64,000 nucleotides of DNA from Paraphoma chrysanthemicola (Eukaryota; Ascomycota; Dothideomycetes; Pleosporales; Phaeosphaeriaceae). The stretch is from positions 1,364,001 to 1,428,000 of the forward strand of contig JAGMWG010000003.1 in the NCBI GenBank assembly GCA_020744225.1. The letters are read 5' to 3'. The translations under genes and the position numbers were made by a program. Of this stretch, positions 23,147 to 34,476 are shown one piece after another (positions within the stretch are counted from its first letter, which is position 1; every line of letters begins with the position of its first letter). The notes beneath the pieces were generated by a model. It searched no databases and was not told where the DNA came from. It saw only the letters and a list, made by a program, of their open reading frames with translations.

Positions 23147-24231
23147 GCTTGTCGCGATGACTCAATTGGACGCTGGTCGACCATAAACAAAAGTGTTTTG
23201 AATTGCATGGCATAGCGTGGCATTACCCGGGCGGCGTTGCATTGTGGGCGGTTTTCTTCGATACCTCATGTGTCATACTTGGGAGCGTGTATAGCATATT
23301 TAGAGTAATATTAACTTCTGATCTTCACATCGCGAAGCCCGTCCACATGGATCTCGAAGGTTTTCATCAGACATACTATTATTACTTGGTCTATGACTCT
23401 TGCTAGTGTTGCAGCCTCGCTCCTCCGATCCGACTGATTGGAAGATGCAGGAACAAGAACAGTTTCGCTAGCAATGTTGTGATATTCCCGATACATCTTG
23501 CACGCCTCAAGTCCGATCTCCAGGTTCTAAATCAGGCGCACCGTTTCGGACCGACTTTGTGTTCGCAGCCTCGCAGCGCTCTTCAGCCATGCTGCATATT
23601 CAGGAACAGCGCACATGCACCGTTAGGCCAGCTATGACGCCAAAACCTGCCCTGAAATGCACCAACTACCCTTCTCAGCCAATCACACCATTCGACCTCG
23701 CGCATTACCACCACTTTCGACATCTACTTTCCCCGGAGCCCAATTTCTCCATACGTACTAAATCGTCAGATCGCGAATCAAGCTCAGACCACGACATCAG
23801 GCAGTGCTTGTTCAGGTGCAGGTTCAGGCGTGGCCAAGAATGCCAAGCTAGACGCCACCAATTCCACTCTGTACGCTGGTTGGCTAGGCACTTGCGACGT
23901 CACCGCATCGCGTGGCGGGCTGTGTGGCCGATCTCACCATCGGTCAGCGGCAGTGCAGACTGATTTGCACAAGTCGGTGAAGTCATGATATGAGGCGGGA
24001 CGGTTGGGTTGGGAGTATATATGGGGCGCGCGCTGGTGGGTTCCTGGGGTATCAAACATCAACACCTCAAACCTACCTTACTTTTACGGAGCTACATAAT
24101 TATACATTGTACAACGCCATACATATAGTCATTACTCAGAACACCACTACACAATCACCACCCTCGATCAAGAGTACTACACACGAAAATCGATCTCAGA
24201 TTTTCATCAAAACAACACCTCACCAACAACC
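23147..24231. other. Gene-poor stretch with promoter of the small secreted protein
   Basis: A frame at 23559-23963 has a random-looking composition and is not accepted. The last 220 bases form the promoter and leader of the gene at 24232. Confidence 0.45.
24016..24022 (+). promoter_or_regulatory. TATA-like element
   Basis: TATATAT about 210 bases upstream of the start codon at 24232, in otherwise GC-rich sequence; consistent with a strong regulated promoter and a long leader. Confidence 0.45.
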
Positions 24232-24504
24232 ATGAAGTTCGCCGCCGCAACAACCGCCCTCTTCGCCACTCTCGCACTCGCATCACCCGCACCAGCAGCG
24301 CAGCCAGATGCAGCAGTCGCAGTCGCAGAACCACTACTCGTCGAGCGCGCGCCCCACCCCGTACTCGAGGCCCGCAAGAAGTCCAAGCCAAAGGGCGGTA
24401 GCGGAAACGATACCAGCGCCGCCGTCGCACTGAGCCCCAGTCTCGCACTACAACTAGGTGCTGTTGGACTCGGTGTTATGGAGGTTGTTAGGTTGTGGGC
24501 ATAG
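24232..24504 (+). CDS. Small secreted protein, possibly GPI-anchored
   Basis: 90 residues, no intron. Signal peptide MKFAAATTALFATLALASPA, an Ala/Val-rich propeptide-like segment ending LLVERAPHPVLEARKKSKP (dibasic sites suit Kex2 cutting), a short Gly/Ser/Asn segment (GGSGNDTSAA), and a hydrophobic C-terminus (LGAVGLGVMEVVRLWA). The small residues before a hydrophobic tail are what a GPI-attachment signal looks like. Function unknown; such proteins include wall components and effectors. Confidence 0.6.
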   Translation: MKFAAATTALFATLALASPAPAAQPDAAVAVAEPLLVERAPHPVLEARKKSKPKGGSGNDTSAAVALSPSLALQLGAVGLGVMEVVRLWA

Positions 24505-25874
24505 ACGTGTCACTGGTCGTGCAGAATAATGTGGGGATAATCAGATGGAAGGAGGTCCCTGGAGCGCACATACTAGTGCGGGAGATGGATGCGACATACG
24601 ACTTTTAACGCCCCTTCATTGTATTTCAACATGTTTTGATTAGAGCGCTGATACCAAATTTGCTTTTGCGTAATGAATCAAATACAACTATTTCAACACT
24701 GCCATCCTTACACCGCTGATGTTGTGCCTTGCGTGAAGTCCGGGTCCCACCGTACGTCATTTTTCGAGTTTTGTGTCACGCAGAGGCAGGTTTTGCGATC
24801 GCGCTGGGCGCAACCCTCACGATTTGGCACATACGTCTTCCATTTGGTCATACTGAGCAGCAATGCTCGATCTTGATATTGACCATTGGTGGGTTTCGGT
24901 CAGCTCGACTTTTGGTGTTTGGATGGGCGAGCATGGCCACAATGGTAGCTATGCTAGTTGAACGTGGCAATGCACTTTGGTCTAGTGCGCTTGACCCCGA
25001 ATAGGCAAGTGGCAAGAATGGTATTGCACAGCCGCCTACTCAGCTCCCGTATTTCGTTTATGACCATCGGTGTAAAGAGAAGCTAGTGAAGATGACTGAT
25101 GCAAAATAGAAGCACGTGGATGAATTCTATTGTTCGACACAGTTGCCAAGTTAGTAAGCTGCATCTTTGTGGTTGTAGAGTTAATTTTGTCGCTAAGTCA
25201 TCTCTGAAGCAAGACAATAGTTTTCGTGCTAGGAACATAGCTTTAAATTTAGCTGATTACAAGACAACAAGTGAAAGTACCATCAATGGTGAGCACGTTC
25301 AACGTGGAAGTGAGATGAAGATCAAATAAAGTGCCTCATCTGGTCATGAGAAATGTTCTGAGAGGAATTTGGGTTTTGTAATACTAATGTGATTCTTCTA
25401 ACAGGTAAGACTAAGGGTCGTGTGCAGGTGCGATCACAACCATTCAGCGTAGTGAGTTACAGTGCTATAGTAAATGAGATAAGTTATTCTAGCGCATCAG
25501 TGACCAAAAACGCATGAAATACTCGGTATGTCTGTGAACACTCAAACAAGCAAATATCTGATCTTCACGTTAGGCTACTGCAGGCATGCAAACAATTATC
25601 GACAGAAATGTCGAGAACTGTACTTCGATTCACACCAACCACTCACAAGTCATGTGTCACAACATGCACAAACAATATTGCAGACTGATCAATTACATCT
25701 GACTACTCGTACAACAACTCTCCTTGAGACAAAGGAATGATGCAACCAGTCCGTCTTTCCGACACCCGGCGACCTGAACGCCAATGTATCATAAACAACC
25801 CATCGTCCTCCATGCTAGTATACAGGATAGAGTACATGTATCAACACATGCGGGACAAGTGATGGAAAATCCGC
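24505..25874. other. AT-richer gene-free stretch
   Basis: 1.4 kb of AT-richer DNA between two small secreted-protein genes. Short frames lack codon structure. I see no transposon ends, repeats or RNA genes. Confidence 0.45.
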
Positions 25875-26205
25875 TTAAGCAGCGGTGGGGTTGACATCAG
25901 AGCAGATGAGAGCCTGTCCGAGGATGGGCAGGAGGCAGCACTTGGCCTGCTGACCCTTAGCGGCGCAGGTGTCAATGAAGCCGTTGATGGAGGTCGGGGT
26001 GACTGGCGCTGATCGAGGATTAGTATGGTGAGCTAGAAAGAAGGGTGGGTATAGACTTACGAGGAGCGCAGTCCAAGTTGGCGAGGTCCAGGACATCAGT
26101 CGCGCAGCAGACTGGGTTGCCGGAGCTGCAGAGACCGGCTTGACGCTCGTCGAGAGGAGCAGCGAAGGCCGCGACGGCGAAAGCGAGGATGGTGGTGTAA
26201 AGCAT
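25875..26205 (-). CDS. Class II hydrophobin
   Basis: Small secreted amphipathic protein that assembles at air-water or wall surfaces. Minus-strand exons 26205-26061 and 26008-25875, 92 residues. Signal peptide MLYTTILAFAVAAFAAPL, then eight cysteines in the hydrophobin order C-CC-C-C-CC-C. Gaps seen: 6 between C1 and C2, then 11, 16, 8 and 10, which match class II except for the short first loop (usually 9-10). Conserved pieces: CCATDVLDLANLDCAPP, ICAA-like DTCAAKGQQAKCC and LLPILGQALIC. The 52-base intron splits the codon after DCAP; the join giving DCAPPPVTPTS is required for the pattern. Confidence 0.93.
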
Positions 26206-26315
26206 GTTGATTGATTTGGAGCGATGGAGAAGTGGTTTGAAGTGTTGATTGTTGGTAGTTGTGAAGTGAGTTGATGAGTTGATGAGATACTGAATTGTCG
26301 ACATTCTGCTGTCTC

Positions 26316-26321
26316 TTTATA
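26316..26321 (-). promoter_or_regulatory. TATA box of the hydrophobin gene
   Basis: TATAAA on the minus strand about 110 bases upstream of the hydrophobin start codon, in GAGTATAAAGAG context; position and form suit a core promoter. Confidence 0.55.
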
Positions 26322-28417
26322 CTCCTCGAGGCTCATCTGCTCAGGGGCAGAACTTCTGGCAGAACCGACTTGCTCATGGCAAGAAGTCCCATCGTCGTCA
26401 TCAGCGGACCACACACAAGGCTAGATCGACATCATCGTCAGGGGACTTTCAACCAGATTCATCACCCCACTGGGCCACGATACAGATTGTGGCTGTCCTC
26501 GAGCCACCACATCTTTAGGGCGACTGCTCGCTTCGGCGAAAGTGACGTCGATCCAGACATTTCAGCTTCAATGCTCCCAAGCTAGTGGTGTCAGTGGCCA
26601 GAATAGATAGCGGAGAACCGTTAGGGCCGTTGATCTTGAAACGTGCACGGCTGGAGTTGCCGTTGCATTGAGACGTCAATAGATCTTGGACGATCAATAG
26701 CGGAGCAATGACTGCACGCGGCAGTGATGTGATGATGAGACTACAAGGTCTGCGACTACACCAGGAACCGCTCGGTTCCTCGCACTGGTACAAGCGACGA
26801 GGCGTGGACACCGCCCGGACCTGCAGGGTGGTTGCTTCCGTCAAGCCGACATGGAGCATTGCTCCAGAAATTACAGAAGCTGCAAAGTGACGGATTCAGC
26901 CCACAGCGTCTCCTGAAGCGGTGACGTCGAGCTGAGCTAGGGTTGCCGTGAAGCGAACGCTTGTTCGCAACTTTCGCATGAGAGCTCATCTCCGAATACA
27001 GACTGCTCAGGTTTGATCTAGGCAACGAACCACGGCTCTTATGAGTGGGCCTAGTCGAACTAGGAAGCATCCGTAGGGTCGTTGATCAATTGTCCAAGCC
27101 TCACAGAGTAGCCGAGTTTCTCAAGGTTTGGCTTGCAGGCGGCGAATATCTGGCGCAACGCAGAAACACCTGCCACATCAATCTTCTTTGTTTAGCACGC
27201 ACATGGCAATCGTCAATTCGTAGCGATGCAACGGCTTGATGTGGCAAAGATGTGTCAAGAAAGCCGTTGAACCATGTGGGCACTGGTGATAGGGGTGCCG
27301 ATCGCACATGTGGAAACATGGGGCTTGGAGCTTGACAGGGCACCGGAACGAATGAGGGTTCATGCTTCCGTTCCAAGGAAGATTCGGAGCATTCACAGAA
27401 CCTGGAACCTGTTGACACCTCGGCTAGCGGACGATATAGCGCAAGGGTATACCCTTATAGATACGTACTTCATCTACCTTGGTCGATTAGAAGGTGCCAT
27501 TGCGTGTGCATCGCCATGGTAAATGTGTTGCTGACTGCACGGACCGTTAGAGATGAAGCTGGTGAAGCGACACTTGCCTATATTTGCTTCCAATGGCCAC
27601 TTGTGGCTAAAGTCACGATGCCGGGTTAGGCAGCGCGGAGGATAAACGTTGCGGACCATAACCGTTGAGCCTTGCTAGCGACACGCCCACTAACGGCGCC
27701 TTCCTTGTTTTGGCCCGCCAACCCGTTCGCTTAGGCCGGATCGACGTCACACGCAGCAATGCAGGTTCACTCCTTGTGCCTCGCCAGCACGTTGGCAATG
27801 GGGAATTTACATCATTACCATAACGCCCGACCAATTGGATTGGCATCTCGACCTAATTGAGGCTTACTTTTGCCGTCCGCATGCAGAGGTAAGGCCGATA
27901 TTCTCCACCCCATGCCCATGTCCTGGGCGACCGACGAGGCGCAGGACCCTGACTTTCTTGCTGGCGATGAGCCGGTCGTTCGTCGCAGGAAAGCTCGTGA
28001 AAGGATGTCCTTACCTGGACTAAGGAGGCAGCGCACATGCTCATTGTGACTGGTGGGGATCGTTGCCGTAGCATTTCGGCGACACCGCAAGGTGCTGTAG
28101 CATAGGATGAAGGGGGAGAAAATCTGGGCAAGGTAGAAAAGTGCAAGGGACGGTTGGACGGCATCAGTCGCTGTTTCTCGGTGGGACCGAAGAAAGCACA
28201 GTACGTCAGTGAAGCAAGCGCACCATCCCTCAGCCAGTGCATGGGTCGCATAGACTAAAGTCGAGAACTCTCGCTGTTACAACCATCAACGAGGTACTCT
28301 CTTCAATCGAATGTTGCCCACATTCTATTACTACTTTACCTGCTAAAGTAGTCAATCTCGAACGTGGCAGATGCTTTGCGAAGAACCGCTTATTGAGCCT
28401 AAGTCATGCCGTTGCTC
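26322..28417. other. Gene-free stretch of 2.1 kb
   Basis: Many overlapping short frames on both strands, none with motif, leader or splice structure. The base composition is balanced, so it is not an obvious AT-rich RIP-degraded transposon. I see nothing supportable. Confidence 0.45.
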
Positions 28418-29527
28418 TCAAGCTTTCGCGCTCCCATTAATGTAGACTACCTCCGGGAATGAAAGGTTCGGTACTTCCAGCCACTCCGACTCCCCAAGCA
28501 CAAATTCGAAGAACGTCGACACAAGAGTTCTCACAATATGGTCCATCCTTGGGCCCCAAATGGTTCCTAGTGATGGCGTGATGGTCTTATTCCTCAGGCC
28601 TTGCACATCAACCCAGTCACCCAGATCGGCGAAATTCTGGTGGCTGCTACCTGTGACATTCAACCACTGATACCAGCCAGACTGATCTACAGAGAATGGA
28701 GACCACGAGGGATCAAGCTCGGGAGTGTGCTCCGCTCCAGCTAGCATCAAAAACGGCTTTTTGACATCAGGCAGGTCGACGAATAAGCCGTCAAGGTTCA
28801 CGCCGCCGAGAATGGACTCTTCAACAGCCAGTGCACCGGCTGCTGCGGCACCACCGAGCGAGTGTCCGATCGTGATATATTGCGTTGTGTTGAAAGGTGC
28901 GCCAGTGGCGTTCACATATGGTGAAAAAAGCTCGCGGATCACAGCGAGCTCATCAGACACACGCATATGGTACACCGCCTCTTGCAAAGTGCGATTCCAC
29001 GCCGCTGTAATATCGATGCCATACACACCCTCAGCACCGTCTGGAAGCTGAAGGTAAGGTGTCTCACCAGGGTGGTCAAGAGCAAGGACAGTGTAGCCTT
29101 GAGATGCAAGTTCGGAGTTGAGCGCATTGTACATGATCGCATTCTCGCCGCCGCCAGGCGAGAAAAGGACGGTCGGCTTTTGCGACACGCCGTATGTTGC
29201 CTTGTCTAGTGGTGGAGCCTGATACACGTTCCATGTTGTCAGACTTTGGAGAGAGTTGTTTGGGTATTGGAGTATATCGCCCCAGAGACTCGCAGTCGTA
29301 GGGTCGAGATAGGGTGCTGTGTTGTTTCCTGGTACGGGGATGGTTTCGGTCGGATAGTAGATTGTGGCTAACAGGACGGTAGACGCATTCTGCGGTGCCA
29401 CAGGGTCGTTTGGCGTGGTGTGATTGAATACATGCTGTGTGTAGCCCACATGGTAAGGACCGGTTGGGGGCGGCAACGATGCTGCATGTATGGCCTGAAT
29501 CAAGAGAGGGGCAAGTAAATACAGCAT
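28418..29527 (-). CDS. Secreted PAF-acetylhydrolase-like alpha/beta hydrolase
   Basis: Serine esterase of the fungal platelet-activating-factor acetylhydrolase (isoform II) group. Intronless, 369 residues. Signal peptide MLYLLAPLLIQAIHAASLPP, opening block GPYHVGYTQ, the oxyanion region VLFSPGGGENAIMYN, and the nucleophile elbow ITIGHSLGGAAAAGAL with Ser at about residue 223. An acidic residue in NLDGLFVD and a late His in GSSHQNFADL are the likely triad partners. At least eight N-glycosylation sequons (for example NGSA, NVTG) fit secretion. Substrate could be phospholipids or other short-chain esters. Confidence 0.82.
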   Translation of the reverse strand: MLYLLAPLLIQAIHAASLPPPTGPYHVGYTQHVFNHTTPNDPVAPQNASTVLLATIYYPTETIPVPGNNTAPYLDPTTASLWGDILQYPNNSLQSLTTWNVYQAPPLDKATYGVSQKPTVLFSPGGGENAIMYNALNSELASQGYTVLALDHPGETPYLQLPDGAEGVYGIDITAAWNRTLQEAVYHMRVSDELAVIRELFSPYVNATGAPFNTTQYITIGHSLGGAAAAGALAVEESILGGVNLDGLFVDLPDVKKPFLMLAGAEHTPELDPSWSPFSVDQSGWYQWLNVTGSSHQNFADLGDWVDVQGLRNKTITPSLGTIWGPRMDHIVRTLVSTFFEFVLGESEWLEVPNLSFPEVVYINGSAKA

Positions 29528-30403
29528 GGCGACTATGTGATTGTAAGGCTGCTGTGAGAGTGATGCACTCGCTTTATTACCTACGGTTCGTATAGCGACA
29601 TCGTGTCATCCTTCTCACATCTCTGCCGTCTAGACTGTACGCGGTGTCGATACAACACTCGATTGAGGCCGAGATACGACATTATTTCCGGTTGCTAAAC
29701 TGCTTGTAGGCGGGTTCTCCAGATTTCTACATTCCCTAGGCTAAAAGAAGCAGGCGATCGGTGAGTCGGAAGTCCCGTTGCACCGCAGTCGTACGTACGT
29801 TGTTGATAAGCTGGGGACCTCACTTCGGCGGCGATTATGTGCTTCTAAGGTCGCGTTGTCTTACTGCAATCCAAGTATCGTTATTACGAGCCTGCTCAGA
29901 GTCGCATACCGCAATTCCTCAAGTGGTTGCTCGTCTCCCTCTGTAGATTGTATTTACCTGCTAATATTTGCACATCTCCACCTAGAGCCTACAAGCTGAT
30001 TGGCAGGCGGTCCATTGGGCTGCGCATTGTCCATGCTCAGGACTGGACTTGCATTCCATTTCAAGTACCATGAAAGGATCTGAAACGTAGATGATCTTAT
30101 CTTCTGACTGATAAAGACATCTCTTGTCGCTGAGGAAGCATTCTTGAAGCGATGATAAAGGCCTTTGAGGTTGAGGCGTTGCCAAGGGTGGCGCTAGGTC
30201 GAAGTTGCCTTGTGTTGCCTCGGTGACATCACAAACACTCCCGCCTGCACAGACTTTCATCGCGCAACGTATCACCCACTCTCACCACCCGCCGTATCAC
30301 ACCTCGCGACCCGTGCCCACGGCTATAACCCAGTGCACAGAGTCATTTGCTATCGCGACCCAGTTCGTCAACTCCGGCGATTTCTTGACCTCATCCAACA
30401 ACA
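29528..30403. other. Divergent intergenic region
   Basis: Separates the minus-strand lipase gene and plus-strand SRC1. No gene supported; both promoters should be here. Confidence 0.5.
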
Positions 30404-32529
30404 ATGGCGGACGCACGTGGAGAGTACTGGTACTTTGAGCCCGATGTCGATGCAAACAAAATCACCGTCCCCGAGCTGCGCAGCATTCTGCTCAAGCACG
30501 GCGTCACATACCCGTCCTCTGCGAAGAAGCCGGTGCTGGTGAGCCTCTTCAACGAGGCTGTTGCGCCCCAAGCGGCAAAGGTGCAACGGCAACACGCGCG
30601 GACAAAACGCTCAACGAGGGGCATCCAAGACGTCCCATCAAGCTCGGCCAGCACAGTCACTACCGAGGATACCGAGGAAGAGACGCTCCTTGCCCCTCCA
30701 CCGAGCACCACACGCCGCACATCACGCCGCACCACGCGCGCGCCGACAGAGGACACCGAAGAGCTCGCGCCTGCCCCGCGCAGCAAGACGCCGTCGCGCG
30801 CAGTACCGGCGAAGCACAGCAGGACAATAGAGGCTGAGGTCGACGAGCGGCCGGCCGCGCGCCGCACAAGAAAGAGTGTGACGCCTGCCGTCAAGGAAGC
30901 GTCACCTGATCCGGAAGCATGGCATCGCTCCGATGCGAACAGCCCCTTCACGCAGGAGAACCCGTTCCAAAGTGGCAGCTCCCCACCAGCTCCGGACACG
31001 ACAGCGCGCGACCGCCGGCGAAGGACCATGGGTTTCGAGCACAAGGAGCGTCGCAAGAGCGAGGCGAACCGACGCAAGACTTTCCAGCCAAACGCGGAGC
31101 AGCTGGACGAAGGGATTGTCGTGCCCACCCGCGGCAGCTTCAATCCACGTATGAAGAATGAGGAACAGGAGAGCACAGATGTTGGCGAGGAATTCACACC
31201 AGAGGAGCAGCTGGAGCTCGTTCGTGAGCGTGCACACGCGGGTGAGGTCGACATTCTCCCCCCTCGGAGACGGAAAACGCGCTCAAAAGCTACCGGAACC
31301 CTCAAAGCCATGTCTGGGACTCTCCTGCTTACAGCTGCTGCGGTGCTTGGAGGAGCCTGGCGACAAGAGAAGATTGCGGTCGGCTTCTGTGGTGTTGGGC
31401 GAGACTCGTCAGGTCTTGCTGGTGTGGAAGTCCCGGAATGGGCAAGCGACATCCTGCCACACTGCGAGCTCTGCCCGCCACATGCACAATGCTATCGCAA
31501 TCTGCAACTCACATGCGATCGCGACTTCATCCGAAAAGACCATCCATTTTCACTGAACGGGCTCGTCCCGATTCCACCTACTTGCGAACCCGACAGTGAG
31601 AAGACCCGCAAAGTCAATAGCATCACCAATAGAGCTGTGCAGGTCTTGCGACAGCGTCGAGCGCAGTACGAGTGCGGCGAGCCTGATGCCGATGGCAACA
31701 CAGTTGAGAGCCCTGAAGTGAGCGAAGTGGATCTGAAACAGCAGATGGCTTCGCAGAAGCGCAAGGGCATGACGGACGAAGAGTTCAACGATCTCTTCGA
31801 GCGCGCGTTTCCTGAAATGACCATGCGCGAGGAGGTTGTCGAAACCACCGATGGGTAAGCACGCTTCCTAGTACACTTTCCTTTTGCAGCCTTTCTGACG
31901 GTCGCTGTACTAATCAGATACCTTTCCGTGGATACAGAACAACCGGCGAACGAAGACTCCAGTCAGCCTCTCTCGCCGAGCTCTCCCTCCTCTGCAGTGC
32001 CCGAAGATCCCTCCGACAGTCACTGGAACGATATTTTCTCCAAATTATAGTAATCATTATCACCATCGCAACGGGGTCTTATGGCAAGTACGCTATCACG
32101 AACAGCCGCGCCATGGAAGCACGTGCGAAGCAACTTGCGGGTGATGTGTTCGACCGCCTCGCCAACCACGCCGCATTGAGCATACAAGAGCCAGGCGCTT
32201 ACCCAGATAAGGGTATCAGCATGGCTCAGTTGCGCGACGATGTTCTTCGTCATGAGTTCTCGTCTTCTCGGCGTCAAAAGTTGTGGGAGAGGGTTCAGAA
32301 GAAAGTCGAGTTCAACTCGAACGTTCGTGCGGCGGTCAGGGCGTCCACCAGTGGCGATTTTGCTCGCATGTGGGAGTGGACAGGTCCTATCAAGCTGCTC
32401 GAGGATGGACGAAGTAGTGGCAAGCGCGAAAGTGGTCGTTTCAGTCTTGGCATGGGCAGCAGCCCACCAAATGCATCAGACGAGATGAAGGAGGTTCAGA
32501 AGTGGGATGAGGGACGGCCTATCTATTGA
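30404..32529 (+). CDS. SRC1: Inner nuclear membrane protein SRC1/HEH1 (HeH and MAN1-C domains)
   Basis: LEM-family protein of the inner nuclear membrane that tethers chromatin and works with ESCRT in nuclear envelope and pore quality control. Exons 30404-31854 and 31938-32529 give 680 residues. Order: N-terminal HeH/LEM-like domain (VPELRSILLKHGVTYPSSAK), a long disordered Arg/Ser/Thr-rich linker with basic clusters suited to nuclear import, first span near residues 300-321 (SGTLLLTAAAVLGGAW), a lumenal domain with conserved cysteines (LPHCELCPPHAQC), second span near 515-531 (YFLQIIVIITIATGSYG) and the MAN1/Src1 C-terminal domain ending near WEWTGP. The intron lies between the two spans. Its acceptor at 31937 was chosen because a TACTAAT branch-type sequence at 31909-31915 sits 22 bases upstream and the join restores the frame into span 2. 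Confidence 0.93.
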
Positions 32530-33066
32530 AGATCTATCACTTTTATTTCATTTGTCATGCCTGATGCTCATGGTAGCACAGTGGCGACTTGGGAGGCATG
32601 ATTTACTCGCATGATACCACGTCGTAATAGCAGCATTTTCTCCTCTACGTTTTCTGTGCCTGCTTTTTAACGCGCCTTCTGCCGTGGTGGGTTGCGCACT
32701 TTTATGCTCCCGGCCTAAGACCTCGCAGTCATTTTTGTCCAGTTGGTCAAGTCGTGGTTTTCAATGAAATATTTGCTTAGTGAGTCCTGTATAGCCTCAG
32801 CACCTTGTACCAGTAACCATGGAAGTGTGCAAGTTCTTCTGAAGAGTATTGCGTGCATTCATCACTCCAGCAGTGGTGCTAGCGGCAGTGTGATGATTGG
32901 TGAGGATCTGTGGCTTGTGCGTGGCTTGACCCCACCCTAGCTCTTTCTGCGTTCGTAGCCGAGCCCACACGACCTGTGCCCGAATTTCCAAGTCGCGACC
33001 TCGCCCGCATCATCAACACCGCCAATCCGTCGACCTCACTAACCGACAGACAACAACACCGTCAAA
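32530..33066. other. SRC1-eL42 intergenic region
   Basis: 3' end of SRC1 and promoter of the ribosomal protein gene; no coding frame supported. Confidence 0.5.
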
Positions 33067-34065
33067 ATGGTGAGTGCCAATCTGTTTCGTTTGGACAGGC
33101 CTTGGAATCCTGCAACATGATCGAGCGACCAGCGAAGAGCGACAAGCCTACGATGACGACGACGACGCAATACACACTCTACCGCCTGCAACGAGGATGA
33201 CACCGAAGAGGGGTTAGCGACACCTCCAATGCTACAAGATTAATACTTTGTGGGATATGTCAATCATGGGAGATCATTGACGTGCTGGATGGTTGTGGCA
33301 GGAAATCTAGGTGCTACGGGAATGAGGGGCGCAATGCCAGCACAGGCTTGAAGACGCAGCTGCACGCCATACGACCCGGTCGAGGAAACCACATCATCGT
33401 GCTGGCTGCATGTATTTGTTCTGGCACCACGGTCGACTTGCTGGACAATGATGGCCACAAAACAAATCTTGGCACTACACATTGCTCGACTCGCTTTGTC
33501 GCCACGCTCGGACGGTCGATCATGTTGCAGGCTCGCCAGGACTCGATACAGCCAAACAAGAGCAAAGAATCTGGACTGTTGCTAACAAGCTTCCTCAGGT
33601 CAACGTTCCCAAGACCCGCCGAACCTACTGCAAGGGCAAGGACTGCAAGAAGCACACCCAGCACAAGGTCACCCGTTAGTCGTCCTGAAGACTCATAGTC
33701 CTGCGCATATACTGAGAATTTACAGAGTACAAGGCAGGAAAGGCCTCGCTGTTCGCGCAGGGTAAGCGTCGTTATGACCGCAAGCAATCCGGTTATGGTG
33801 GTCAGACCAAGCCCGTCTTCCACAAGGTATGTTCAACCAGGTTATTCAGCATGCGCATCCACTGACAATATGCAGAGGGCGAAAACCACCAAGAAGGTCG
33901 TGCTCCGTCTAGAGTGCACACAGTGCAAGACCAAGGCACAGGTATGTTCTTCACAGATTGTGTTCAAGTACAGTTACTGACGTCTTATAGCTCGCCCTCA
34001 AGCGATGCAAGCACTTCGAGCTCGGTGGTGACAAGAAGACCAAGGGTGCCGCTCTCGTCTTCTAA
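33067..34065 (+). CDS. RPL42: 60S ribosomal protein eL42 (L44/L36a)
   Basis: Large-subunit zinc-binding ribosomal protein near the E site. Exons 33067-33069, 33599-33674, 33726-33826, 33876-33941 and 33991-34065 give exactly 106 residues, the universal length. The first coding exon is only the ATG, joined over a 529-base intron to VNVPKTRRTYCKGKDCKKHT. The remaining joins restore QYKAGKASLFAQGKRRYDRK, SGYGGQTKPVFHK, RAKTTKKVVLRLECTQCKTK and the end KKTKGAALVF. Zinc ligands are the cysteine pairs CKGKDC and CTQC. Residue 56 is the Pro of QTKPVF; substitution here is the known cycloheximide-resistance change in other fungi, so this copy has the sensitive state. Confidence 0.96.
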
Positions 34066-34476
34066 GCGCATTCCTTGTTTCTCTCTCTTTTGCTGGGCCT
34101 TCGGCGTAGTCTTCTGGCGGGCGGTATGGACGGCTTTCACACTCGGCCCACACAAATGCATCACAGCGATGACAGAGGTCGACATGGGGATCTGGGGATG
34201 AAGAGGTCACCGATCACGAAAGTAACGGATTGTAACCTACATATGCATCAAATGGAGCACGATTGAAAGGTCGCACATGTCGTCATTGTAGTGCGCCCAG
34301 TTGTTGTGGTGAGATTATGGTGAAATCTGATTGCGAAGTCGGGCGCGACTTCGTGCCTGCATTGCCCCTCCACCCCACTATTCCTGTACTTCGCGCCTTA
34401 TCGTAGCTCAACACCTTGAGCCGTTGCGTCTCCTACAGCATGGTCCAACACACTCGTTCTCTAACGGGCTCCCGAA
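34066..34476. other. Intergenic region
   Basis: 3' flank of RPL42 and promoter of the next gene; short frames only. Confidence 0.5.

Noticed and set aside
23559..23963. Plus-strand frame of 134 codons
   Set aside because: His/Arg/Ser-rich, without leader, motif or introns; looks like chance.
26322..28417. Degraded transposon
   Set aside because: No terminal repeats, no transposase or reverse-transcriptase motifs and no strong AT bias.
30391..31452. Minus-strand frame of 353 codons opposite SRC1
   Set aside because: Ser/Arg/Val-rich shadow of the SRC1 exon; the plus strand carries clear HeH and membrane motifs.
33070..33598. Intronic snoRNA in RPL42
   Set aside because: Candidate C-box-like strings (such as ATGATG) lack a matching D box and terminal stem at proper spacing; not enough to annotate.
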